Positions 43,138 to 53,685 are shown, counted from the first letter of the stretch. The stretch: 64,000 nt of DNA from Clostridiales bacterium (GCA_022775085.1 JALFJQ010000050.1:62001-126000), one strand, 5' to 3'. Made by a program: numbers and translations. Notes: generated by a model from the sequence alone, not told the origin.

Positions 43138-45030
43138 TCAGTTGGAAATGGATTCCAGATAGGTGCTCCGCCGCAGCTGGGCCGGGGCGCACTTGCGGCA
43201 GTAGAAGGCATCCACCAGGCCGCCGGAGGTCTGCTCCGGATCGCCGCAGCGGTCACAGGCGGGCAGCCGGGTGATCTTGTAGTCAAAGATCCAGAAACCG
43301 GAGCCGTTGCTGACGATGCTGCCCCATGTGTGCTCGTCATTGGCGTGATTGGCGATTCTTCTGTAATTATAGATGTTGGAATCCCGGACCCGCACCATGC
43401 CGTCCTCCGTGATCTCCTGGAGCACGATGTAGTGCCCGCCCCGGGTCCAGTAGCCCTTGTGCTGGACGGAAATGACGGTATGGCCGTCCTCCAGACCCTG
43501 CCAGGCCACCGTCGGCTCATAGGTCTGCTCAACGAGATAGAAATTCATGCCGGGGGATTCCTTAAAGAAGATCATACCGTCGGTGCCGTTGCGGTGGCTG
43601 TAGCCGCCAAAGCGCCGGCACATCTCCGGCGGGGACATCAGCTCGTCCGACAGGTAGGACGCCACCATGGCCATGGAGGTGATGCCGCAGCCGTTGGTTC
43701 GGATGGGCCAGCCGCCGTACATGGTAGTGGGATAATCCTGCTGCAAATAAAGGGGAATTTCCGGGAACCGCTCATGGGCAATATCCGGGTACAGCAGATC
43801 ATCGGTGGAAATCAGCGCTTCCGCCTCCGGCAGAACGATGTCTCTGTAGCTGACCTCCATGGGATAGGCTTCCTTCGCTTCCTGGATCAGCGCCAGCTGG
43901 GCATCCTTCCGGGCCTGCTGCTCCGCAGCCGCCTGCGCCACGGATTCCCTCCCGGAGAAATAGAGGATATGCACCCCGTCCTGGCTGTTGATGACGGTAG
44001 TATCTCCCGGCACACGCTCCTCCGCAAAGCACCAATCGCCGATCTCCTGAGGAAGCTGATCCTTCAGGACCCGAAGATAGGCGCCCCCATCCAGAGCGGA
44101 GGCGGTATCCTCGGAATACCAGTGGGCAAGGTCAGAGAAGGCGTTTTCCCCGCGCTTTTCCTGATTTGTCAGGGGTTTCAGCCGGGCTGCCGCTTTTTCC
44201 TCAAAGGCGGCCATGGCTTCCTCCTCGGTGGTGCCCTCGGTTTTCAGAAGGATATGGCGGAAGTTTACATAATACTCGCCATCCGTTTCCTCCTCCCCCG
44301 CCTCCAGGGTCAGATCGTAGGTCAGCTGGGTAAAGTACATATAGGCCCGGTTCAGCTCCTGCGCCATTTCCATGAGGGCATCGACGCCGGTGCCAAAGGC
44401 ACGCTCCGCCATCTCCTCCCCATCGGCGAAGCCCTGCTCCTGCGCCAGCGTGTTCAGGGTCTCCGGCAGCGTGTCCAGATAAGCCTGGTGCATGGAATTG
44501 GGTTCATAATAGGGGTTATACCCATAGAGATATTTTGTCGCGGGCATACCGGTCATGTACTCTTCATACAGATGGTCCGCAGGCTGGTAGGCTTCCTCCG
44601 TTTCCAGCGGAACATTTACGCTCCGCTCATTCAGCGCCGCGGCAGTGTGCCATGCGTTCAGGGCCTGCCGCAGAAAATATTGCTGCCAGCTGGCCACGGT
44701 ATCATCTGTGCCGCAGGTCTGGGTATCCAGCGGCTCCGTAAAATCCGGCCCGTTCAGGATCCCGTACTGACGGTACTGGGCGGCGGCGGCCCAGTACCAG
44801 GCTGCCAGCTGCTCATTGGTCAGCGTCCGCTCCCCCACTCTGGCGACCACGGTCTGCCCCGCTCCCTGATCGGTGTAGCTGCCCTTGCAGGTCACATTCG
44901 ACGGATCGCCGTCCGGCGCAATGGTCGCGGCGGGCACCGTCTCCGCCGGGGCTGTGGTTTCGGAAACCGGCGCCTGTGCCGTTTTCCCGCAGCCGCATAG
45001 CAGCAGCGCCAACAGAAGCGCCGCAATCAT
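43138..45030 (-). CDS. lipoprotein with foldase-like region, C39-type papain-like domain and C-terminal zinc ribbon
   Basis: MIAALLLALLLCGCGK lipobox; NGCGITSMAMVASYL; GGHYIVLQEI; CDRCGD...CRKC. Confidence 0.8.
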   Translation of the reverse strand: MIAALLLALLLCGCGKTAQAPVSETTAPAETVPAATIAPDGDPSNVTCKGSYTDQGAGQTVVARVGERTLTNEQLAAWYWAAAAQYRQYGILNGPDFTEPLDTQTCGTDDTVASWQQYFLRQALNAWHTAAALNERSVNVPLETEEAYQPADHLYEEYMTGMPATKYLYGYNPYYEPNSMHQAYLDTLPETLNTLAQEQGFADGEEMAERAFGTGVDALMEMAQELNRAYMYFTQLTYDLTLEAGEEETDGEYYVNFRHILLKTEGTTEEEAMAAFEEKAAARLKPLTNQEKRGENAFSDLAHWYSEDTASALDGGAYLRVLKDQLPQEIGDWCFAEERVPGDTTVINSQDGVHILYFSGRESVAQAAAEQQARKDAQLALIQEAKEAYPMEVSYRDIVLPEAEALISTDDLLYPDIAHERFPEIPLYLQQDYPTTMYGGWPIRTNGCGITSMAMVASYLSDELMSPPEMCRRFGGYSHRNGTDGMIFFKESPGMNFYLVEQTYEPTVAWQGLEDGHTVISVQHKGYWTRGGHYIVLQEITEDGMVRVRDSNIYNYRRIANHANDEHTWGSIVSNGSGFWIFDYKITRLPACDRCGDPEQTSGGLVDAFYCRKCAPAQLRRSTYLESISN

Positions 45031-45186
45031 TCTTCTCACTGACGTACCTCCTAAATTCAGACAAGTCATGATAGTTTACCACAAATTTCATGGGATTGCA
45101 ATCATTTCCGCCGTTTTTTCCATATTGCTTTTCCTGCAGCCATCGGGTATAATGAGAAACGATCAAAGCTTTCAGGAGGGATCGCT

Positions 45187-45471
45187 ATGGAACAGGAAAA
45201 CAATCTTCCCGAGGAGGAGGTCAGCATTCTGACGCTGACCGACGAAAACGGACAGGACGTGGACTTTGAATACTTAGACTGCATCGAGTACGAAGGCACG
45301 GAGTATCTGGTGCTGATGCCCGCGGGCGAGGACGAGATCGTCATTATGGAGATCGAGCCGGTGGACGAGGAGAACGAAAACTATCTGGCCGTCGAGGACG
45401 AGGCGGTGCTGGACGCGGTTTACGGCATCTTCAAGGAGAAGTTCAAGGACGTTCTCACATTCGAAGATTGA
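45187..45471 (+). CDS. DUF1292 domain-containing protein
   Basis: 94 aa acidic; ILTLTDENGQDVDFEYLDCIEYEGTEYLVLMP. Confidence 0.85.
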   Translation: MEQENNLPEEEVSILTLTDENGQDVDFEYLDCIEYEGTEYLVLMPAGEDEIVIMEIEPVDEENENYLAVEDEAVLDAVYGIFKEKFKDVLTFED

Positions 45472-45678
45472 GGCGTCATGGCCGCCTGCCAATGCGTGCG
45501 CAGGCGGCCCTGTATTCGTTTCGCCATTGGGCAACGCTCGGTATCGTTCTGTTGTAAACCAAAGCACAAATGCCTGAAATGCGGCAGTGGGAATTTCCAC
45601 TGCCGTGTTTTGTCCCCGAATTGACTTTGCCGGGGGGATGTGTTACACTGAACATAATTAATAAGGAGGGATAGGCCT

Positions 45679-46632
45679 ATGACCCCCATTGAAGAACAGA
45701 TTGAGGGAATTGTGGACAGCATTCTGGAGGACTACCGCCATGGGCGGGCCATTGACAAAATGGACCACTTCTGTCACCCGGACAAGGAAGTGGTCATCGA
45801 CATGATCGGCAAGCTCATGCGCATCGTCTACCCCGGCTCCTCCCGGGATAAGAATTACCGCATCTACAATATGCGCCACAATCTGTCCATGCTCATTGAG
45901 GACGTGATGTACAATCTGAATAAGCAGCTGACGCTGGTATTCAAAAGCGAACTGGGCGAGCAGGCCGCCGCCGAAAAGGCCCAGCAGCTGAGCGTCGCCT
46001 TCTTCCAGGAGATCCCCGCCGTCCGGGCCGTGGCCCAGACCGATGTGGAGGCGTTTTTCGACGGCGACCCCGCCGCCTTCAGCGTGGACGAGATCATTTT
46101 CTGCTATCCCGGCCTGTTTGCCGTCACCGTCTACCGGCTGGCCCATGTGCTCTACACCCTGGGGGTGCCTCTGCTGCCCCGGATCATGACCGAGCACGCC
46201 CACAGCGTCACCGGCATTGACATCAACCCCGGCGCCACCATTGGAAAATACTTCTTCATTGACCACGGCACCGGCATCGTGGTGGGCGAAACCACCGTCA
46301 TCGGCGACCATGTGAAGGTCTATCAGGGCGTGACCCTGGGCGCGCTGAGCACCCGGGGCGGGCAGAACCTCCGGGGCAAAAAGCGACACCCCACCATCGA
46401 GGACAACGTGACCATCTATGCCGGCGCGTCGATCCTGGGCGGCGGCACCGTCATCGGCCGGGACAGCGTCATCGGCTCCAACGTGTTCATCACCCACTCC
46501 ATCCCCGCCTGCACCACCGTCAGCGTCAAGAGCCAGGAGCTTCAGTTCAAGCCCAGAAACTGTGACGAAAACTGTCAGAACTGCACCAAGCCCGAACCCT
46601 TCTGGGAGGGACAGGGTAAGAGTGAAGTGTGA
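45679..46632 (+). CDS. epsC: serine O-acetyltransferase
   Basis: 317 aa; hexapeptide repeats, HSVTGIDINPGATIGKYFFIDHGTGIVVGET. Confidence 0.92.
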   Translation: MTPIEEQIEGIVDSILEDYRHGRAIDKMDHFCHPDKEVVIDMIGKLMRIVYPGSSRDKNYRIYNMRHNLSMLIEDVMYNLNKQLTLVFKSELGEQAAAEKAQQLSVAFFQEIPAVRAVAQTDVEAFFDGDPAAFSVDEIIFCYPGLFAVTVYRLAHVLYTLGVPLLPRIMTEHAHSVTGIDINPGATIGKYFFIDHGTGIVVGETTVIGDHVKVYQGVTLGALSTRGGQNLRGKKRHPTIEDNVTIYAGASILGGGTVIGRDSVIGSNVFITHSIPACTTVSVKSQELQFKPRNCDENCQNCTKPEPFWEGQGKSEV

Positions 46633-46770
46633 AGTGTGGAGTTGTGGTATCGCCTTCGGCGATGAATGGAAAAGAAATGACGCGGAGACGTTCATTCCTC
46701 ACTCCTCACTCCTAACTCCTAACTCCACTCTCCACTCTTAACTCTCCACTCTAAACTCTTCACTCTTCCC
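46617..46770. repeat. low-complexity inverted repeat (GTGAAGTGTGGAGTT / AACTCCACTCTCCACTC)
   Basis: purine-rich left arm and degenerate ~7-8-mer complementary array on right. Confidence 0.65.
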
Positions 46771-47470
46771 TTTCTGCAAGACGCTTCGCGAGAAGCCTTG
46801 TGACCTCGGCGCAGCGATGGGCGGCAATGCGCTCGAAGGTGGGATAGTCCATCTGGGCGCTGTCGTCGGCCTTGTCGGAGATGGCCCGGAGGATCACGAA
46901 GGGGACACCGTTGCGGTAAGCCGTCTGGGCGATAGCCGCGCCCTCCATCTCGGTGCACAGGCCCTGAGTGGCGGCAATGATGGCGTCCTTGACGGCTTTT
47001 TCCGCCACGAATTTGTCGCCGCTGGCGATGCGGCCCACCCGGTTATGGCCGGGGTTCACGGTCTGTGCCGCCTGGAAAGCATAGCCCATCAGAGTCTCGT
47101 CCGCCGGGAAGGCGGTCACGTCCATGCCCGGTACCCGACCAAAGGGGTAGCCGAAATGGACGCAGTCGAAATCGTGGTACATGGCGTCCACGCTCACCAC
47201 CAGATCGCCGATGTCCAGTTCCGCGCAGAGGGAGCCGGCGATGCCCGTGTTTACGAGATGGGTCACGCCGAAGCAGTCGCACAAAATCTGGGCGCACAGG
47301 GCCGCGTTGACCTTGCCCACGCCGCACTGAACCACCACCACGTCCAGCCCCTCCAGCTTTCCCTCATAAAATTCGCTGCCCGCCACCGTGCGGGCGGCTT
47401 TGTTTTCCATCTGGCTCAGCAGGATCTCCACTTCCACCTGCATGGCGCCGATAATACCGAGTTTTGTCAT
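46760..47470 (-). CDS. mtnN: 5'-methylthioadenosine/S-adenosylhomocysteine nucleosidase
   Basis: MTKLGIIGAMQVEVEILLSQM, GIAGSL, EMEGAAIAQTAY. Confidence 0.93.
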   Translation of the reverse strand: MTKLGIIGAMQVEVEILLSQMENKAARTVAGSEFYEGKLEGLDVVVVQCGVGKVNAALCAQILCDCFGVTHLVNTGIAGSLCAELDIGDLVVSVDAMYHDFDCVHFGYPFGRVPGMDVTAFPADETLMGYAFQAAQTVNPGHNRVGRIASGDKFVAEKAVKDAIIAATQGLCTEMEGAAIAQTAYRNGVPFVILRAISDKADDSAQMDYPTFERIAAHRCAEVTRLLAKRLAEREE

Positions 47471-47648
47471 AAAAAATAGCTCCTTTTCGTAGGGCGGGGT
47501 CATGACCCCGCCGACCACGTATCAATTTTCACAAAACGTTCGTCCAAAGAAAATTGGTCTGATATTTTCCAGCCCAATCCCCTTTCATGTCAGTTTCAAA
47601 TAGTTGAAACCGGGGCGGCGGGGTCACGACATAAGCCCCACGAACGCG

Positions 47649-48125
47649 CTATTTCGGGTACACCAATCTGGTTTCGTCTATATTTTCCAGCAATTGGGCA
47701 TATCTTGCGCCCCAGTAGTTCGCCATGGGCAGGTTCATGTCCAGGTAATTGCCGCAGTCTTTGGCGCAGGCGCCGGGCACCTCCCCCCGGTAGTCCCGGA
47801 TGAACCGGAAGCAGTCCAGAACCAGCGGCACGATGTCCCCGGATTCATAGTCCCCGGAAAGCAAAAGGTAAAAGCCCGTCCGGCAGCCCATGGGGCCGAA
47901 GTACAGCACCCTGTCCTTCCACGCAGGCTCATTGCGCAGATAGGTAGCTCCCAGGTGCTCGATGGTGTGCACCTCGGCGGTGTTCATGACCGGCTCGTCG
48001 TTGGGCTTGGTCAGGCGCAGGTCAAAGGTGGTGACGGTCTGCGCCCCCACCCGATCCTTCCGGGAGACGTACAGTCCCGGCAGGAGCCTGCAGTGGTCAA
48101 TGGTAAAGCTGGTGATTTTTTCCAT
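47649..48125 (-). CDS. luxS: S-ribosylhomocysteine lyase
   Basis: HTIEHLGATYLRN, GPMGCRTGFY. Confidence 0.95.
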   Translation of the reverse strand: MEKITSFTIDHCRLLPGLYVSRKDRVGAQTVTTFDLRLTKPNDEPVMNTAEVHTIEHLGATYLRNEPAWKDRVLYFGPMGCRTGFYLLLSGDYESGDIVPLVLDCFRFIRDYRGEVPGACAKDCGNYLDMNLPMANYWGARYAQLLENIDETRLVYPK

Positions 48126-48319
48126 TATTTATCCTTCCTTTTTGGGCTTTGCCGCATTTTGGGAGCATCATAGCACATTTCGCCGGGCTTTGCAAGAACC
48201 CCTGCCGGGGATCCCAGGGCACCGGTGGATTTTTTCGCATTTGTGCCAAATGTTCTTGCTTTTTTCAGGCTTCGATGGTAGAATATGAGTGACTATACCA
48301 TGAAGGTAGGGATGCACCG

Positions 48320-50275
48320 ATGGCAAAGAAAGATTTTGATATTGATTTCAATTTTGACGAGGCCTACGGCTTTGATGCCAAGTCCGATCCGGACGATGAG
48401 GCTTTTCTTAATACGGCAGACAGCGATGGTTATTCCGGCGAGGATTTTGATCTGGACGGCGATCTGGACAATTTTCTGAATATGGGCGAAGGGGAAGAAC
48501 CCCCGGTGCCCCAGTGGCAGGACGTACCGGAAGCGGACAGTCAGGATGCCGGAGAAATGCCGGCTGACGATCAGGACACCGCCTACGATGAGGAAGCCGG
48601 GTATGAGACCGGGGAGCCGGAATATGAGGGCGAAGAGTCGGAGTACACGGGCGAAGAGCCTGCGTATGACGGCGAATACGACGAAGCGTATGAGGGCAAA
48701 TATGACGCGGAGGAAGAGGAAGCGCCCCCCAAGGTAAAAAAGCCCCGGAAGCCCATCAAGCTGCCCAAGCTGCCCAAACTGCCCAAGCTGAAAACCCCCA
48801 AGATATTCACCAAATTCGTGGATCTGTATTTTGGCCCCCTGCTGCATAAGGAACAGCGGGAGGAGCCGGTGGATCCCGATAATCCCCGCCGCCGCAGAAG
48901 AAAGAGCCGCTCTCAGATCTTCAAGGAGGTCTACCTGCCTCCGATCCTGGTCTGCGTGTGCCTGATCCTGGTGCTGACCTTTGCCATCGGCTCGGTGTCC
49001 AACATGATTGTTCGGCACCAGATCAACAAGCAGAACCAGCAGAGTCAGCTGGATGCCTCCGTTTCTCAGGCGGAGCAGCTGGCGGCCCAGAGCGAACAGC
49101 TCGTGGCAGAGGCGGAGGCCCTGGCTGCCGGCTATAACTACGATGAAGCCATCACAAAACTGGAGTCCATCGGCGACCTGACCCAGCACCCGGAGATCGC
49201 CGCCAAGCGGGCCGAATACGAAACCATTAAAAATTCTCTGGTGGAATATAAGGATCCCACCCTGATCCCCAACCTGAGCTTCCATGTGCTTATCGAGGAC
49301 ATGACCCGGGCCAAGCAGGACGCGGAGCTGGGCGGAAAATATAACAAGAACTTCGTCACCACCGGTGAATTCTCCAAGATCCTGAATCAGCTGTACACCA
49401 ACGGCTACGTGCTGGTGGACTTTAACAGCTTCGTCGCCGCCAACACCGATCTGGACGGCAATCAGAAGTTCATGGTCAAGTCCATCCTGCTGCCAGATGG
49501 CAAGAAGCCCGTCATGCTCACCGAGACCATGGTCAACTACTTTGAGTACATGGTGGACAGCGACGGCGACCACAAGGCTGATGCCAAGGGCGACGGCTTC
49601 GCCAACAAGCTGGTGGTTGACGGAAACGGCGACATCAAGGCCGAGTACATCGATGCCTCCGGCCAGACTCTGGTGGGCAACTACGACTTTGTGCCCATTC
49701 TGGAGGATTTCATCGCCGAGCACCCCGACTTCTGTTATCAGGGAGCCCGCGCCATTCTGGCGGTCACCGGCTCTCAGGGCGTCTTTGGCTACCGCTGCAA
49801 CACCTCCTACATCAGCACCATCAGCCAGCAGTATTATGACGAGCAGGTGGCCGGCGCCAAGGCCATTGCCGATGCCCTGCGGAACAAGGGCTACACCATT
49901 GCCTGCTTCACCTATAAGAACGACGCCTACGGCAAGCTCAGCGTCGCCCAGATCCAGGCGGATATGCAGAGCTGGGCCAGCCAGGTGGTCAACGTCATCG
50001 GTCAGGTGGATACCTTCGTCTTCGCCCAGACCAGCCGCCTGACGGAGTACGGCGCAAACAGCAACGCCTTCCAGGTGATGTACACCAGCGGCTTCCGCTA
50101 CTTTATCTCCAACGATACCACTCCCTACACGGAGGTCAACGACACCTACGTCCGGCAGAACCGTCTGATGGTCACCGGCGAGAACATGCAGCACAAGTCC
50201 AGTATGTTCGCGGGGCTGTTTGACACCAACGCCGTGCTGGAGCTGTCCACCCGGGGCAGCGTGCCCACCGGCTGA
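48320..50275 (+). CDS. large membrane-anchored protein with acidic N-terminus; possible polysaccharide-deacetylase-like ectodomain
   Basis: 651 aa; acidic/Pro-Lys cytoplasmic tail, TM VCLILVLTFAIGSVSNMIV, coiled coil, globular C-terminus. Confidence 0.75.
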   Translation: MAKKDFDIDFNFDEAYGFDAKSDPDDEAFLNTADSDGYSGEDFDLDGDLDNFLNMGEGEEPPVPQWQDVPEADSQDAGEMPADDQDTAYDEEAGYETGEPEYEGEESEYTGEEPAYDGEYDEAYEGKYDAEEEEAPPKVKKPRKPIKLPKLPKLPKLKTPKIFTKFVDLYFGPLLHKEQREEPVDPDNPRRRRRKSRSQIFKEVYLPPILVCVCLILVLTFAIGSVSNMIVRHQINKQNQQSQLDASVSQAEQLAAQSEQLVAEAEALAAGYNYDEAITKLESIGDLTQHPEIAAKRAEYETIKNSLVEYKDPTLIPNLSFHVLIEDMTRAKQDAELGGKYNKNFVTTGEFSKILNQLYTNGYVLVDFNSFVAANTDLDGNQKFMVKSILLPDGKKPVMLTETMVNYFEYMVDSDGDHKADAKGDGFANKLVVDGNGDIKAEYIDASGQTLVGNYDFVPILEDFIAEHPDFCYQGARAILAVTGSQGVFGYRCNTSYISTISQQYYDEQVAGAKAIADALRNKGYTIACFTYKNDAYGKLSVAQIQADMQSWASQVVNVIGQVDTFVFAQTSRLTEYGANSNAFQVMYTSGFRYFISNDTTPYTEVNDTYVRQNRLMVTGENMQHKSSMFAGLFDTNAVLELSTRGSVPTG

Positions 50276-50284
50276 TAAATGAAC

Positions 50285-50410
50285 TGTCATTGCGAACCAG
50301 CGCGCACGCTGGTGCGGCAATCCGCATTCCCACCGAATGTCAAATGTCTAACATTTTCAAGGAGAACGGATTGCCACACCAGTGACATCGGTCACTGGTT
50401 CGCAATGACA
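50285..50410. repeat. same dispersed repeat family, copy C
   Basis: tgtcattgcgaaccagcgcgcacgctgg...ccagtgacatcggtcactggttcgcaatgaca. Confidence 0.85.
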
Positions 50411-50438
50411 GTATTTTTGTTTCATTGGGAGGTAATTT

Positions 50439-50651
50439 ATGGACATCAAACCCGGAAAGTACCGGCATTTTAAGGGAAATTTCTATGAAATGATTGGAGT
50501 TGCCCGCCACTCGGAGACCATGGAAGAAATGGTGGTCTACCGGGCGCTGTATGGGGAAGGCGGCCTGTGGGTGCGCCCCGCCGCCATGTGGACGGAGACT
50601 GTGGACCGGGATGGATACCACGGGCCGCGGTTTCAATACGTGGATGAATAA
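50439..50651 (+). CDS. DUF1653 domain-containing protein
   Basis: PGKYRHFKGNFYEMIGVARHSETMEEMVVYRALYGEGGLWVRP. Confidence 0.9.
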   Translation: MDIKPGKYRHFKGNFYEMIGVARHSETMEEMVVYRALYGEGGLWVRPAAMWTETVDRDGYHGPRFQYVDE

Positions 50652-50652
50652 C

Positions 50653-50693
50653 AAAAAGCTGCCGAAAAACGGCAGCTTTTTGTATTTCTCGCT
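50653..50693 (+). terminator. intrinsic terminator
   Basis: AAAAAGCTGCCG-aaaa-CGGCAGCTTTTTG. Confidence 0.85.
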
Positions 50694-50740
50694 TATCACG
50701 CGAACGCAGGGAATTGTTCTTTAACTGACTAAGAAAACCG

Positions 50741-50863
50741 TGTCATTGCGAACCAGCGCGCACGCTGGTGTAGCAATCCGTTCTCCTTTGGAAAAGCTTC
50801 ATGATTGGAAAGCTAAAGGGGATGCGGATTGCCACGTCGGACTTCGCCCTCCTCGCAATGACA
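50741..50863. repeat. same dispersed repeat family, copy D
   Basis: tgtcattgcgaaccagcgcgcacgctgg...cctcgcaatgaca; flanks also resemble copy A. Confidence 0.85.
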
Positions 50864-50884
50864 TGCAAATTCGATATATTCCCC

Positions 50885-52852
50885 TTATGTTCCATTGCCC
50901 CGCAGTTCGATGATCTGATCCCGGAGCACGGCGGCGTACTCGTATTCCATCATCTTTGCCGCCTCCTTCATCTGCTTTTCCAGACGGGCAATCTCCTTCT
51001 CCTTCTCGGCCTTGGTCATCTTCACGCCGTTTCTGCCCTTGCGCTCGGCGGTGGGGGAGGAAATTTCAATCAGGTCACGGACAGATTTGATGACCGTCTT
51101 GGGCACGATGCCGTGGGATTTGTTGTAGGCATCCTGAATTTCCCGCCGGCGGGCGGTCTCGTCCATGGCAACCCGCATAGAGGGGGTCACGGTGTCGGCA
51201 TAGAGGATGACCTTGCCATCGGCATTTCGGGCGGCACGGCCGATGGTCTGAATCAGGCTGGTCTCGCTTCTCAGGAAGCCCTCCTTGTCCGCGTCCAGAA
51301 TGGCCACCAGACTGACCTCCGGCAGGTCAAGGCCCTCCCGCAGCAGGTTGATGCCGATGAGCACGTCGAATTTCGCCATCCGCAGATCCCGGATAATTTC
51401 CATCCGCTCCATGGCCCCGATGTCGGAGTGCATATAGCGCACCTTGATGCCTGCTTTTTGCAGATAGACCGTCAAATCCTCCGCCATTTTTTTCGTCAGC
51501 GTGGTCACCAGAACCCGCTCGTTCCGGGCGGAACGGGCGTTGATCTCGCCGATCAGGTCGTCAATCTGCCCCTCGATAGGCCGCACCTCCACCTCCGGGT
51601 CCAATAGACCCGTGGGCCGGATGACCTGCTCCACGGTCTGACCGGAGCGGGTGCGCTCATACTCGGCAGGGGTCGCGGAGACGTAGATCACCTGATTGAT
51701 CTTCTGCTCAAATTCCGTAAAATTCAGAGGACGGTTGTCGTAGGCCGAGGGCAGGCGAAATCCGTAGTTCACCAGCGCGTCCTTTCGGCTTCGGTCACCG
51801 GCATACATGGCCCGGCACTGGGGCAGGGTCACGTGGCTCTCGTCGATGAACATGAGAAAATCCTTCGGAAAATAGTCCAGCAGCGTGGTGGGCGGCGTGC
51901 CGGGGGCACGGCCCTGGATCACCCGGGAATAGTTCTCGATGCCGCTGCAAAAGCCGATTTCCGTCAGCATTTCCAGGTCATAAGCCGTCCGCTGGGCAAT
52001 GCGCTGGGCCTCGATGAGCTTGTCGTGGGCACGGAAGTACGCCACCTGTTCGTCGCACTCCCGCTGAATTTCCAGCATGGCCCGGTGGAGCTTTTCCTTG
52101 GAAGCCACGTAATGGCTGGCAGGATAGATGGCCACGTGCTCCACATACCGCTCGGCGATGCCGGATACGGCGTTGATTTCGCTGATGCGGTCAATTTCAT
52201 CGCCGAAGAACTCCACCCGGATGGCACGGCCCGACCAGTAGGCGGGGTATATTTCCAGAGTATCCCCACGAAGGCGAAACTTGTTTCGGGAGAAGTCCAG
52301 GTCGTTGCGCTCGTAGCGGATCTCCGTCAGCTTTTTCAGCACCTCGTCCAGAGGATACTCCTGCCCCACCCGCAGGGAGATGACCATGCTCTTATAGTCG
52401 ATGGGGTCGCCCAGACCGTACAGGCAGCTGACAGAGCTGACCACGATCACATCCCGGCGCTCAAACAGGGCCGAGGTGGCGCTGTGGCGCAGGCGGTCAA
52501 TTTCCTCATTGACGGAGGAATCCTTTTCAATGTAGGTATCCGTGTGGGCAATATAGGCCTCAGGTTGATAGTAATCGTAGTAGGAAATGAAATATTCCAC
52601 GGCGTTTTCCGGGAAAAACTCCCGAAATTCGCTGCAAAGCTGGGCTGCCAGCGTCTTGTTGTGGGCCAGCACCAGCGTGGGCCTGTTCAGCTTCTCGATG
52701 ACCGAGGCCATGGTGAAGGTCTTTCCGGAGCCGGTGACACCCAGCAGGGTCTGCTCATGCAGCCCTAAGTTCACGCCGCTGACCAGCGCCTCAATGGCCT
52801 CCGGCTGGTCACCGGAGGGCTTGTATTCCGATACCAGTTTGAAATGATCCAT
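50885..52852 (-). CDS. uvrB: excinuclease ABC subunit B
   Basis: [43 protein letters not shown]. Confidence 0.97.
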   Translation of the reverse strand: MDHFKLVSEYKPSGDQPEAIEALVSGVNLGLHEQTLLGVTGSGKTFTMASVIEKLNRPTLVLAHNKTLAAQLCSEFREFFPENAVEYFISYYDYYQPEAYIAHTDTYIEKDSSVNEEIDRLRHSATSALFERRDVIVVSSVSCLYGLGDPIDYKSMVISLRVGQEYPLDEVLKKLTEIRYERNDLDFSRNKFRLRGDTLEIYPAYWSGRAIRVEFFGDEIDRISEINAVSGIAERYVEHVAIYPASHYVASKEKLHRAMLEIQRECDEQVAYFRAHDKLIEAQRIAQRTAYDLEMLTEIGFCSGIENYSRVIQGRAPGTPPTTLLDYFPKDFLMFIDESHVTLPQCRAMYAGDRSRKDALVNYGFRLPSAYDNRPLNFTEFEQKINQVIYVSATPAEYERTRSGQTVEQVIRPTGLLDPEVEVRPIEGQIDDLIGEINARSARNERVLVTTLTKKMAEDLTVYLQKAGIKVRYMHSDIGAMERMEIIRDLRMAKFDVLIGINLLREGLDLPEVSLVAILDADKEGFLRSETSLIQTIGRAARNADGKVILYADTVTPSMRVAMDETARRREIQDAYNKSHGIVPKTVIKSVRDLIEISSPTAERKGRNGVKMTKAEKEKEIARLEKQMKEAAKMMEYEYAAVLRDQIIELRGNGT

Positions 52853-52863
52853 AGTTCCCTCCT

Positions 52864-53565
52864 TCAGGTCAGAAAATACTCGTCAAAGCGATACCCGGAC
52901 TGGGCCATGGAGATGAAGTCCCCCTCCGCCACCACGATGTGGTCGATGAGATTGATTTCAACCGCACTTAATGCCGCGGCAATGCGGCGTGTGGTCTGCA
53001 CATCATCCGCCGACGGCAGAGCCACGCCGCTGGGGTGGTTGTGGGCCAGCACCACGCTGGTTGCGTTGGCACTCAGAGCCACTTCCACCACCTTCCGCAC
53101 AGAAATGCTGGCGGCATTCACGCTGCCCTCCCCTACTTCCCGGCAGCAGAGCACCTTGCACTTGGCATCCAGACACAGCAGGAACACCGTCTCCACCTTT
53201 CGTCCGAAAAACCGGGGCACCAAATAATGCCCACAGGCATCTAATGAAGTAAGCACCTCGGTTCGCTGGGCGCTGTCCACCTGATAGAACCGGGCCAGCT
53301 CTGTAACAAGACGCAGCAGGGTCGCCGCGTGGTCGCTGATGCCCGGCACCTTTTTCAGTTCCTCAGCCTCCGCGTCCAAAACCTGCGACAGGCTGCCGAA
53401 ACGGTCCAGCAGAGCATGGGCAATGGGGTTGGTGTCCTTCTGGGGGATGGCGTAGAACAGAAGCAGCTCCAGCGCCTGCACATCCGTAAAGCTGTCCAAT
53501 CCCGTTTCCAGAAACCGCCCTTTCAGACGCTCCCGGTGTCCTTTGTGTATGGATGGATTTGCCAT
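52864..53565 (-). CDS. radC: RadC family JAB-domain protein
   Basis: [30 protein letters not shown]. Confidence 0.93.
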   Translation of the reverse strand: MANPSIHKGHRERLKGRFLETGLDSFTDVQALELLLFYAIPQKDTNPIAHALLDRFGSLSQVLDAEAEELKKVPGISDHAATLLRLVTELARFYQVDSAQRTEVLTSLDACGHYLVPRFFGRKVETVFLLCLDAKCKVLCCREVGEGSVNAASISVRKVVEVALSANATSVVLAHNHPSGVALPSADDVQTTRRIAAALSAVEINLIDHIVVAEGDFISMAQSGYRFDEYFLT

Positions 53566-53685
53566 AAAAATTCCCCTTGCTATTTTTGTCGATTCCCGGT
53601 ATGATAGGTCGTATACAACGTCGAAACCCGCCGGGTAAGTTTTCCGTCATTCTGCGCAAGATAAGGGACGGATTGGGAGGGCAGC

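Noticed and set aside
43087-45000. 637-aa plus-strand ORF opposite the lipoprotein
   Set aside because: Minus-strand ORF has a signal peptide/lipobox and C39-like motifs; the plus strand lacks domains.
48293-50320. 675-aa minus-strand ORF opposite the 651-aa membrane protein
   Set aside because: Antisense artefact; the plus-strand frame has a sensible topology.
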